A stretch of DNA of 12,727 bases, taken from contig JAITNR010000242.1 of NCBI GenBank assembly GCA_031290375.1, forward strand, positions 1 to 12,727, given 5' to 3'. This document shows, one piece after another, positions 6,500 through 12,727 of this stretch (positions are counted from its first letter, which is position 1; each line of letters opens with the position of its first letter). Both the position numbers and the translations under genes were made by a program. The notes beneath the pieces are model-generated. The model was not told where the DNA came from. It did not search any database and saw only the letters and a list, made by a program, of their open reading frames with translations. This DNA comes from Prevotellaceae bacterium (GTDB lineage Bacteria; Bacteroidota; Bacteroidia; Bacteroidales; Paludibacteraceae).

Positions 6500-7441
6500 G
6501 TGAACATTCAACAGCTCGAATATCTAATTTCTGTAAATAATTGCCGTCATTTTGCAAGGGCAGCCGAACAGTGTTTTGTTACGCAACCTACGCTCAGTAC
6601 GATGATTAAGCAATTGGAAGAGGAGTTGGGTGTAATTATTTTCAATCGAGCCAAACATCCTGTTGAGCCAACTGAAATCGGCGTTAAAATCATCAAGCAG
6701 GCAGAAGATTCCCTGATGGCTATCAAAAAGATAAAAGGCATAGTGGATACGGAAAAAACAGACGTTTCAGGAAGTTTCAAACTTGGAATTATTCCGACCA
6801 TTGCTCCATATATAGTACCGAAAATTCTGTCGGGACAACATAAAAAATATTCCGATTTAGAACTGATAATCAGAGAATTACCTACTACAAAGGTTATTTC
6901 ACAACTCACAAGCGGTCTGATTGACGGCGGAATTGTGGCAGGTTCCATCAATAACTCCAGTTTTGTGGAGTTCCCTGTTTATTACGAGAAGTTTTTTGCA
7001 TACGTTTCGCCATACGACAAATTGTATGCCGAAAAAGAGATAGACCTGAACAATATTGACATAGACAATGTTTGGCTGTTGGAAAACGAGCATTGCCTCA
7101 GAGGACAAATCGAACGTCTTTGCAAGCTCAAAGAGAAAACTCGACAAAAGAAGTCAATTGTTAGATTTGAGTCGGGAAGTATTGATACTCTGTTAAATGT
7201 GGTTGATATGAACCCCGGTCTTACGATTGTGCCCGAAATGCACGCAATGGGGCTGTCCGAAGACAAACAGGACAATTTGCGTAATTTCAAAAATACCGTA
7301 GCTGTACGCGAAGTTTCGCTGATTGTGAACAAGGAGTACGTTAGATTGTCGATTATAAACGCAATTTTGGATATTATTAAGAGTAGTGTGCCAAAATCTA
7401 TGCTTAACACCGAATTAAAACAATATGTGGTTGATCTGTAG
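6500..7441 (+). CDS. oxyR: OxyR-type LysR-family peroxide sensor
   Basis: LysR-family regulator of 313 residues that activates peroxide-defence genes when a disulfide forms. The N-terminal winged helix-turn-helix (about 1-60) carries the LysR pattern FARAAEQCFVTQPTLSTMIKQLEEELG (18-44). The effector domain contains HCLR with H198, C199 and R201, and C208 nine residues later; these are the same positions as the redox cysteines of E. coli OxyR, and T100 of the peroxide pocket is also kept. The usual start for the family aligns with the GTG at 6500 (product MNIQQLEYL). It is followed after 65 bases by oadG on the same strand, and divergent from the outer membrane protein gene. No katA, ahpC or dps gene is adjacent, so any regulon is elsewhere. 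A redox function is well supported by the cysteines. Confidence 0.92.
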   Translation: MNIQQLEYLISVNNCRHFARAAEQCFVTQPTLSTMIKQLEEELGVIIFNRAKHPVEPTEIGVKIIKQAEDSLMAIKKIKGIVDTEKTDVSGSFKLGIIPTIAPYIVPKILSGQHKKYSDLELIIRELPTTKVISQLTSGLIDGGIVAGSINNSSFVEFPVYYEKFFAYVSPYDKLYAEKEIDLNNIDIDNVWLLENEHCLRGQIERLCKLKEKTRQKKSIVRFESGSIDTLLNVVDMNPGLTIVPEMHAMGLSEDKQDNLRNFKNTVAVREVSLIVNKEYVRLSIINAILDIIKSSVPKSMLNTELKQYVVDL

Positions 7442-7506
7442 CTCAGAATTAAGATACAAAACTACGCGTAACAAAAAAGAAAATTTTAAATTGCATAATA
7501 AATTAT

Positions 7507-7851
7507 ATGGAACTTTTATCAATAAATTGGACTAACACATTTATAGTTGTATTTTTAGGAATAGGATTGGTGATGTGCATATTGATTATTTTGGTGTTGC
7601 TTCTGACGGGGTGGGAGAAGGCTTTGACTTCACAATCTGAAAAGAAGCAATATAGGGTGCAGCCAACCATACAACCGACAGAGCGACAGTCGCAACCTGC
7701 TAAAAAGCAACCTGAAAATCTCGATTTTGTGGCAATCGCAACTGCATTGTCGCTTTATCTTGAGGAGCCACACGACTTTGAAAACACTGTATTGACTTTC
7801 AGACCGCAAAAAATTAGGTCTGCATGGACTAAATTCTATCAATATGAATAA
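7507..7851 (+). CDS. OadG-family delta/gamma subunit of Na+-pumping decarboxylase
   Basis: Small membrane subunit, 114 residues. One transmembrane helix (about 10-35) is followed by a Q/P/K-rich flexible stretch (about 40-70) and a conserved-looking end, FVAIATALSLYLEE (74-87) then a tryptophan-containing tail, as in Bacteroidota OadG proteins. In oxaloacetate and methylmalonyl-CoA decarboxylases this subunit anchors and assembles the soluble carboxyltransferase with the membrane pump. Its gene is 15 bases before oadB, so the two are surely co-transcribed. The family is recognised from overall layout and the neighbour more than from catalytic residues, since the family has few. No Shine-Dalgarno sequence precedes it. 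Confidence 0.8.
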   Translation: MELLSINWTNTFIVVFLGIGLVMCILIILVLLLTGWEKALTSQSEKKQYRVQPTIQPTERQSQPAKKQPENLDFVAIATALSLYLEEPHDFENTVLTFRPQKIRSAWTKFYQYE

Positions 7852-7866
7852 CCAAACTGTTAAATT

Positions 7867-9192
7867 ATGATACGGAAAAAATATGTTTTTTTGGGGATAA
7901 TAGGTATAATTGCGATTTTCTTTTCGTTGAACAGTTCGGCTCAGACCGAAAGTTTGCGAGCATCTGAAACTGTTGTAACAGAGGAAGTTTTAACAACAGG
8001 CACCACAAACGATTACACAGAGGACATTTCCGTGTCTGAAAAGTTCGGAATTTTTCTCAAATCAATGGGGTTTGCCAATTTCGACTGGAAAACAGCCGTT
8101 ATGTTGATAATATCCTTTGTTTTAATGTATCTTGCAATAGTCAAGGGATTTGAACCCCTTTTGTTGTTGCCTATTGCTTTTGGTATGATGCTGACCAACC
8201 TGCCGGAGGCGGGAATGTTCCACTCCGATTTGTTTGCAGGCGGACACGTGCACTGGGGCAATTTCGTTGATGGGGCAGGACTGCTTGATTATCTGTACCT
8301 TGGAGTAAAACTTGGCATCTATCCATGCCTGATTTTTGTTGGAATTGGGGCGATGACCGACTTTGGACCACTGATTGCCAATCCCAAGAGCCTTTTGCTC
8401 GGCGGGGCAGCGCAATTGGGTATTTTTATTACTTATATTGGAGCAGTGGCTTGGGGGTTTTTACCCAACGAGGCAGGTTCTATCGGTATTATTGGTGGAG
8501 CTGACGGTCCAACGGCAATTTATCTGACATCGAAACTTGCTCCTCATCTTTTGGGACCAATTGCTGTAGCAGCATATTCATATATGGCTTTAGTGCCTGT
8601 AATTCAGCCTCCTATAATGAAACTGCTGACAACGAGCAAGGAGCGAACAATCAAGATGCGACAGATGAGAAGTGTTTCTCGCACCGAAAAAATCATTTTC
8701 CCTGTAGCAGTAACAGCGGTTGTGTCGTTGATATTGCCTTCGGCTGCCTCGTTGATTGGCTGCTTGATGTTCGGCAATCTACTGAAAGAGTGTGGCGTAG
8801 CTGAACGATTGAGTAAAACTGTGCAAAACGAGATGATGAACATTGTTACTATATTTCTCGGAATAACCGTTGGCGCAACGGCTACGGCGACTAACTTCCT
8901 GGATTTTCAAACAATAAAAATTCTGTGTATGGGTGTTGTTGCCTTTAGTCTTGGCACAGCAGGCGGGGTTTTGCTGGCAAAATTGATTAATCTTTTCAGT
9001 AAAAACAAAATCAATCCGCTTATAGGTTCGGCGGGAGTGTCGGCTGTTCCTATGGCTGCCCGTGTGTCGCAGACTGTCGGACAGAAATATGACAAATCCA
9101 ACTTCCTGCTTATGCACGCAATGGGACCCAATGTGGCAGGTGTTATCGGTTCCGCTATCGCCGCAGGATTGCTGTTGAGTTTCTTGGGATAA
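7867..9192 (+). CDS. Sodium ion-translocating decarboxylase beta subunit (OadB/MmdB)
   Basis: Integral membrane subunit of biotin-dependent decarboxylases (oxaloacetate, methylmalonyl-CoA or glutaconyl-CoA); it releases CO2 from carboxybiotin and pumps Na+ out. The 441 residues include the family motifs GAMTDFGPLIANP (161-173), GIIGGADGPTAIY (207-219, with the conserved Asp at 213), SAGVSAVPMAARV (388-400) and GPNVAGVIGSA (420-430), set among about nine to eleven hydrophobic helices. Residues 1-25 form a cleavable-looking signal (ending SSAQ), followed by a polar segment to about 70 before the first core helix. It follows oadG by 15 bases. Carboxyltransferase (MmdA/OadA) and biotin carrier genes are absent here, so the substrate cannot be assigned; methylmalonyl-CoA would fit propionate-forming Bacteroidales. 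Confidence 0.94.
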   Translation: MIRKKYVFLGIIGIIAIFFSLNSSAQTESLRASETVVTEEVLTTGTTNDYTEDISVSEKFGIFLKSMGFANFDWKTAVMLIISFVLMYLAIVKGFEPLLLLPIAFGMMLTNLPEAGMFHSDLFAGGHVHWGNFVDGAGLLDYLYLGVKLGIYPCLIFVGIGAMTDFGPLIANPKSLLLGGAAQLGIFITYIGAVAWGFLPNEAGSIGIIGGADGPTAIYLTSKLAPHLLGPIAVAAYSYMALVPVIQPPIMKLLTTSKERTIKMRQMRSVSRTEKIIFPVAVTAVVSLILPSAASLIGCLMFGNLLKECGVAERLSKTVQNEMMNIVTIFLGITVGATATATNFLDFQTIKILCMGVVAFSLGTAGGVLLAKLINLFSKNKINPLIGSAGVSAVPMAARVSQTVGQKYDKSNFLLMHAMGPNVAGVIGSAIAAGLLLSFLG

Positions 9193-9220
9193 AACTGAAT
9201 AATGAATAATAGGGAAAATG

Positions 9221-9247
9221 TTAAGTGATTGGAATTCTCCAACTTAA
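9221..9247 (+). terminator. Imperfect hairpin after oadB
   Basis: TTAAGT at 9221-9226 pairs with ACTTAA at 9242-9247, and TGGA at 9230-9233 pairs with TCCA at 9238-9241 around the loop ATTC, leaving a 3-base bulge on the left. It begins 29 bases after the oadB stop. No T tract follows, so it is a possible 3'-end hairpin rather than a proven terminator. Confidence 0.35.
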
Positions 9248-9353
9248 AGTAATTGACTAATCGTATATCGGTTGTTCAATTGATCAGTTAACCGTAGGTG
9301 AAATGGCTGAAAAATGCAGGAACGCTTGTGTCCGCAGGGCAGAATGTTAATAA

Positions 9354-9407
9354 CCGTAAATAAAACTTACGGCAGAAAGCTACCGATACCTCAACCCGTA
9401 GGGTTGA
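9354..9407. repeat. Two adjacent perfect stem-loops
   Basis: CCGTAA (9354-9359) pairs with TTACGG (9367-9372) around 7 bases, and TCAACCC (9391-9397) pairs with GGGTTGA (9401-9407) around the loop GTA. Both are perfect. Neither is followed by a T tract. They lie directly left of the interspersed-repeat-like segment. Confidence 0.6.
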
Positions 9408-9412
9408 ACAAT

Positions 9413-9465
9413 GCAATGACACGAAGTTCAAACGCAATGCGTTATTGTGAGGAGCGAAGCAATTC
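9413..9465. repeat. Degenerate interspersed palindromic repeat
   Basis: GCAATGAC at 9413-9420 pairs with GTTATTGT at 9441-9448 (six Watson-Crick and two G-T pairs), enclosing a small AACGC/GCGTT hairpin (9431-9443). The right part, GAGGAGCGAAGCAATTC (9449-9465), closely resembles the end of the repeat of type CATTGCGAGGAGCGAAGCAATC that recurs between genes in many unrelated bacteria. The resemblance is from memory; copy number in this genome is unknown. Confidence 0.5.
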
Positions 9466-9526
9466 AAAAATTTAAAATATTACAAATTATCTGTTTTTTG
9501 TGCCTAAAGAAGTTAAGAAATTAGAT

Positions 9527-9550
9527 TGTTCATTGTTCTGTTCATTGTTT
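9527..9550. repeat. 12-bp tandem duplication
   Basis: TGTTCATTGTTC (9527-9538) is followed directly by TGTTCATTGTTT (9539-9550), identical at 11 of 12 positions. It lies about 50 bases upstream of the foldase -7 box. It may be slippage-derived or, less likely, a paired protein-binding site. Confidence 0.6.
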
Positions 9551-9600
9551 GCAGTTGGAACGCAATTTCGGTATTCAGCTAAACTATTGGATTTTTTTTT

Positions 9601-9608
9601 TAACTTTG
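9601..9608 (+). promoter_or_regulatory. -7 promoter element for the foldase genes
   Basis: TAACTTTG directly follows a long T tract and matches TAnnTTTG. It lies 39 bases before the ATG at 9648. No TTTG -33 box is found at normal spacing. It probably drives both foldase genes. Confidence 0.55.
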
Positions 9609-9647
9609 TATTCTTATTAGTAACCATTAATTTTTTATATTGAAAAA

Positions 9648-11609
9648 ATGAAACGCTTTTTTTTATTTATTGGATTTGTGGCAACAACTTGCGTTGTTCA
9701 GGCTCAAAACACTCTGCCCGTATTGATGAAAATCGGGGATAAGGAGATTACAAAAGACGACTTTGAGTATATTTTTTTGAAAAACAATCAAAATACTCAA
9801 ATCAACAAGGTGGATTTGGAGAATTATATTGAACTTTTTACAAAGTTCAGAATGAAAGTAAATGAGGCTCTAGAGTTGGGAATGGACACTTTGCCAGCAT
9901 TTACGCGTGAATTGTCCCAGTATCGCAAGCAGATTGCCGAGCCGTATCTTATTGACAAAAATGCTGAAGATGTTCTTGTCAGAGAGGAATATCAACATTT
10001 GACGCAAGATGTGAACATGAGCCACATTATGCTCAAGTTGCCGTCAAATGCTACCCCTGACGATACTCTAAAAGTGTACAAAAGAGCGATAGCTATTATG
10101 CAAAGGCTTAAAAAAGAGGATTTTGGCAAGGTAGCCGTTGAAACTTCCGAGGACTTGTCTGCAAAGGAAAACAGGGGTAACATCGGCTGGCTGACAGGTA
10201 TGATGACAGTTTATCCACTCGAAAATGCCTTGTATAGTGTGCCTGTCGGGCAAATTTCAACGCCTGTGAGAACCAATTATGGCTATCATATCGTAAAGGT
10301 TACAGGTCGCCGTCCAGCAGTGGGGAAGGTACGAGTTGCACATATTTTGAAAAAATTCCCCGAAAATGCCACAGAAGCTGACAGAGAAAAGGTACATCAG
10401 CAAATACTTCAGATTTACGGTAAGGTAAAGGAAGGAAAGGACTTTGGTGAACTTGCAAATGAAAATTCGGACGACAAGACTTCTGCTCAGAATGGCGGAA
10501 CTCTGCAAATTTTTGGAGTAGGCAGAATGGTACCTGAGTTTGAAAAAGCATCGTTTGAACTCAAAAATCAGGGAGATGTGAGCCTGCCTGTAAAAACCAG
10601 TTTTGGCTGGCACATTATCAAACTCATTGAGAAAACACCTGTTGCGCCATACGAACAGATAAAAACCGATATTGTTAATTTCTTCAAAAACGATGAGCAG
10701 CGTGCCAATGTAGGCAAAACTTCGCTTGTTGAAAAACTCAAACGCGAATATGGCTATACCATTGACAAAAAAGCGTATGACGAACTTGTTCAGTATGCCA
10801 GACATTACGCGGTTACTGATACGAATTTTGCAAAAAATGCAGGTAATCTCAACAGTCAGTTGTTTAAAATAGGGGATAAAACGGTTTCTCAAAATCAGTT
10901 TATTGACTATGTTTATACAAGGAGTAACGGTGAATTTGACGATGCGCTAAAGGCTGTTATAAATAATCTTGAACCATTTATAAAACAGGAAGTTATAAAT
11001 TATGAAACTGTTCGTTTAGAGGATAAATATCCGGAGTACAGAAATTTGTTGAAAGAATATCACGATGGAATTTTGCTCTTTAATATTTCGAGCGAAAAGG
11101 TTTGGGACAGGGCAATAAGAGACAAAGATGGGTTGGAGACATTTTTCAAGGAAAATATCAATCAATATGCGTGGAAAGAGCCTCATTACAAGGGTAGAAT
11201 TTTTTTCTGCAAGGACAAGAAAATAGAAAAAACTGTTAAAAAGGCAATCAAAAAAATGCCTGTAGACAGTATTAATGCCTATCTGTACAAAACGTTCAAT
11301 AAAGACAGTATAGTTGTTGATTGTCAGACAGGGCTTTGGAAAAAGGGTGAAAATGCGATTGTGGACAAGCTCGCACTCAATGTTAGAGGGGCAAGTTTTA
11401 CGCCAACAGAAAAATTTCCCAGTATTTTTGTTTCGGGTAATGTTTTGGAAAAATTTCCTGAAAGTCCTCAGGATGTGAAAGGCTCTTTAATAACCGATTA
11501 TCAAGATTATCTTGAAAAGGAATGGGTTAAGGAACTACAGCAGAAATATAGGGTGCAAATCAATCAGGACGTGCTCAAGCAGGTGGAAATGGATATTAAT
11601 GGGCATTAG
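9648..11609 (+). CDS. Periplasmic peptidylprolyl isomerase with two parvulin domains
   Basis: SurA/PrsA-like foldase of 653 residues that helps outer membrane and secreted proteins fold in the periplasm. A signal peptide spans 1-19 or 20 (ending VQAQ). A SurA-like N-terminal region (about 24-115) precedes two parvulin domains. The first (about 121-220) has MSHIMLKL (124-131) and ends TNYGYHIVKV (209-218). The second (about 226-327) is the more canonical: RVAHILKKF (229-237), FGELANENSDD (266-276), GG at 283-284, MVPEFEKASF (294-303) and FGWHIIKL (319-326). The last 320 residues are charged, probably helical, with no domain I recognise. The start has the natural signal sequence. The next gene follows after 27 bases and is related in function. 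Sure of the family; clients are unknown. Confidence 0.93.
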   Translation: MKRFFLFIGFVATTCVVQAQNTLPVLMKIGDKEITKDDFEYIFLKNNQNTQINKVDLENYIELFTKFRMKVNEALELGMDTLPAFTRELSQYRKQIAEPYLIDKNAEDVLVREEYQHLTQDVNMSHIMLKLPSNATPDDTLKVYKRAIAIMQRLKKEDFGKVAVETSEDLSAKENRGNIGWLTGMMTVYPLENALYSVPVGQISTPVRTNYGYHIVKVTGRRPAVGKVRVAHILKKFPENATEADREKVHQQILQIYGKVKEGKDFGELANENSDDKTSAQNGGTLQIFGVGRMVPEFEKASFELKNQGDVSLPVKTSFGWHIIKLIEKTPVAPYEQIKTDIVNFFKNDEQRANVGKTSLVEKLKREYGYTIDKKAYDELVQYARHYAVTDTNFAKNAGNLNSQLFKIGDKTVSQNQFIDYVYTRSNGEFDDALKAVINNLEPFIKQEVINYETVRLEDKYPEYRNLLKEYHDGILLFNISSEKVWDRAIRDKDGLETFFKENINQYAWKEPHYKGRIFFCKDKKIEKTVKKAIKKMPVDSINAYLYKTFNKDSIVVDCQTGLWKKGENAIVDKLALNVRGASFTPTEKFPSIFVSGNVLEKFPESPQDVKGSLITDYQDYLEKEWVKELQQKYRVQINQDVLKQVEMDINGH

Positions 11610-11636
11610 CAAAGATTTTTTGCCTGAAAATAAAAA

Positions 11637-12503
11637 ATGAAGAGTGACAAAATGTATATAAAATTGAAATACGCTGTGTTTTGCCTGTTGTTCTGCGTAT
11701 CGGCTTGTTCGTCCGAGCATAAACATCTCAGTAAGGACGCAGTTGCGATGGTTGGCAATAAAATGCTGACAAATAGAGATTTGTCCGACATCATCAAAAC
11801 GGCATGGGAGTCGCCCGACAATACCGCTTTTATGCGTGCCTACATAGAGAAATGGGTAGAAAATGAGTTGATTTATTCGCAAGCAGAAAAGTACTATAAA
11901 AACGATTCTGAGATAGAGAAAATGGTTGATGATTATCGTAAAACATTAATTGTCAATAAATTTAAACGGCGGATTGTAGAAGATGAAACCCCCAAGGCAA
12001 CGGCGAGCGAGTTGTTGGAGTTTTATGAGGCACACAAATCAAATTTCAGGCTTTCTTCGCCTGTTCTCAAGGGGGCTTTGCTCAAAATTCCACAGAAATC
12101 CCCACAAATCAGTCTGTTAAAGGCTTCAATTAAGAAGTTGGACCAAAAATCTATTGAACAGATTGAAAAATACAGCCTTAAAAACCCTATCACTTATAAC
12201 TTTTTCATAGACAAGTGGGTAAAATATGATGACATAAAAACACTTTTACCATCGCCTGCCAATCAAATGAATAATTTTTTGTCAAACAACAGGTTATATG
12301 AACTGAAAGATTCGGTAAATATCTACTATTTTTCTATAATTGACTTGTTGTTGGAGGGTTCTCATATTCCTTTTGAATTTGTAAAAGATGATATTTCGGA
12401 AATTTTAAGCGAAAAAAAGGAATTGGAGTTTATTCAAAACTACTCAAAAGACTTGTATAATAAGGCGTTAAAAAATGGTGATGTGGTGTTGAAATCAAAA
12501 TAA
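11637..12503 (+). CDS. SurA-like lipoprotein, no clear parvulin domain
   Basis: The 288-residue product has a lipoprotein signal with lipobox VSAC (C24), so it is probably anchored in a membrane facing the periplasm. After it, AVAMVGNKMLTNRDLSDII (35-53) matches the opening of SurA-type chaperone domains (a short strand and turn, then helices), and the helical region to about 125 fits the SurA N-domain. No parvulin motifs (HILL, GG, FGWH) are visible, so it looks like a chaperone-only relative, or one whose isomerase domain has decayed (about 125-225). The ATG at 11637 is used here, but the ATG at 11652 gives an equally good signal peptide. It lies 27 bases after the double-parvulin gene and is likely co-transcribed. 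Function in envelope protein folding is inferred. Confidence 0.78.
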   Translation: MKSDKMYIKLKYAVFCLLFCVSACSSEHKHLSKDAVAMVGNKMLTNRDLSDIIKTAWESPDNTAFMRAYIEKWVENELIYSQAEKYYKNDSEIEKMVDDYRKTLIVNKFKRRIVEDETPKATASELLEFYEAHKSNFRLSSPVLKGALLKIPQKSPQISLLKASIKKLDQKSIEQIEKYSLKNPITYNFFIDKWVKYDDIKTLLPSPANQMNNFLSNNRLYELKDSVNIYYFSIIDLLLEGSHIPFEFVKDDISEILSEKKELEFIQNYSKDLYNKALKNGDVVLKSK

Positions 12504-12628
12504 GATGTATTGTGATTTTTTTTTTAACGGATGAAACTTGCAAATACAGTTCGGACAGGGTAAAAAAAATGTGTTAAACCCTAACTTCCCATAAAAAATA
12601 CGGAATAGAAAAAAAAGTGGCATAAATA
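12504..12628. other. Spacer after the foldase genes
   Basis: No ORF lies here. A T10 tract sits at 12519-12528 without a strong stem before it, and AGGGT/ACCCT can pair weakly near 12555-12582. No convincing terminator was found. Confidence 0.4.
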
Positions 12629-12660
12629 TTTGGTCATGTCATTTTTTTGTTGTAATTTTG
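12629..12660 (+). promoter_or_regulatory. Strong Bacteroidota-type promoter for the next gene
   Basis: TTTG at 12629-12632 and TAATTTTG at 12653-12660 are separated by 20 bases, the best -33/-7 pair in the window. Transcription would start near 12667. A small hairpin (CCGT/ACGG, 12665-12676) lies at the start of the leader. Confidence 0.7.
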
Positions 12661-12719
12661 CATCCCGTATTTACGGAGTTAATAATGTGTTTTAATTTTA
12701 ATGATTTTAATAATTTTAA

Positions 12720-12727
12720 ATGGTCAT
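12720..12727 (+). CDS. Possible start of a gene cut by the window edge
   Basis: An ATG at 12720 is preceded by an AT-rich stretch and lies about 53 bases after the predicted transcript start. Another ATG at 12684 is also open to the edge, but encodes low-complexity sequence typical of AT-rich leader. Only two codons are visible, so nothing can be said about the product. Confidence 0.25.

Larger units (their letters stand above)
9193..9647. other. Gene-free, stem-loop-rich region of 455 bases
   Basis: No ORF of note lies on either strand. From left to right it holds an imperfect hairpin (9221-9247), overlapping short palindromes TCAATTGA, TGATCA and GTTAAC (9276-9292), a CCGTAA/TTACGG hairpin (9354-9372), a TCAACCC/GGGTTGA hairpin (9391-9407), a degenerate interspersed repeat (9413-9465), a 12-bp tandem pair (9527-9550) and the promoter of the foldase gene (9601-9608). 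The density of structure suggests a decayed repeat element or a non-coding RNA; the sequence does not decide. Confidence 0.6.

Noticed and set aside
7487..7493. Promoter directly before oadG
   Set aside because: TAAATTG lacks one T of the TAnnTTTG consensus and has no -33 box, so it was not listed as a promoter.
9276..9465. CRISPR array or tRNA in the hairpin-rich region
   Set aside because: There are no regularly spaced identical repeats and no cloverleaf with a T-loop or a CCA-end stem.
10257..10892. A 211-codon open frame on the minus strand inside the double-parvulin gene
   Set aside because: It lies opposite conserved parvulin motifs and looks like a frame shadow of the AT-rich plus-strand gene.
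12555..12582. Terminator after the SurA-like lipoprotein gene
   Set aside because: The AGGGT/ACCCT stem is only five pairs with a long loop and is not followed by a T tract.

Overview
The window looks like a chromosomal segment of an AT-rich member of the Bacteroidota, probably Bacteroidales. Intergenic regions repeatedly carry the phylum-type -7 box TAnnTTTG about 40 to 150 bases before a start, most starts lack a strong Shine-Dalgarno sequence, and the gene families fit: an OxyR followed by OadG/OadB, double-parvulin periplasmic foldases, a BAM-type outer membrane barrel and an Rpn/PD-(D/E)XK transposase-like nuclease. Assignment to genus is not possible from the sequence alone.

Layout. 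(1) 1-301: leader, with a promoter for dnaX (302-2065), the DNA polymerase III clamp-loader gamma/tau subunit. (2) 2317-4257: one ORF fusing electron transfer flavoprotein beta and alpha subunits, with its own promoter and no dehydrogenase partner in view. (3) 4362-5315: an Rpn-family nuclease with a strong ribosome binding site and three in-frame 24-bp repeats. (4) 5378-5413: a perfect 14-bp hairpin flanked by A and T tracts, which can terminate both the rpn gene (+) and the convergent outer membrane protein gene (-, 5428-6195). (5) 6196-6499: a divergent promoter region serving the outer membrane protein and an OxyR-type regulator (6500-7441) that keeps both redox cysteines at positions 199 and 208. 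(6) 7507-9192: oadG and oadB, the membrane subunits of a sodium-pumping decarboxylase, without the carboxyltransferase or biotin-carrier genes beside them. (7) 9193-9647: a gene-free stretch of stem-loops, including a degenerate interspersed-repeat-like element, ending in a promoter. (8) 9648-12503: two genes for envelope protein folding, a soluble double-parvulin isomerase and a SurA-like lipoprotein. (9) 12504-12727: spacer with a near-perfect promoter for a gene beyond the window.

Most of the window is ordinary core metabolism and housekeeping. The points most worth a second look are an A8 run in dnaX placed exactly at the domain III/linker boundary, where slippage in either direction meets a stop within four codons (a possible route to a short gamma form); the single-chain ETF; the orphan OadG/OadB pair behind oxyR; the Rpn gene with slippage-prone repeats and possible internal starts; and the hairpin-rich 9.2-9.6 kb region. 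I see no strong evidence for a wholly new multi-gene system.
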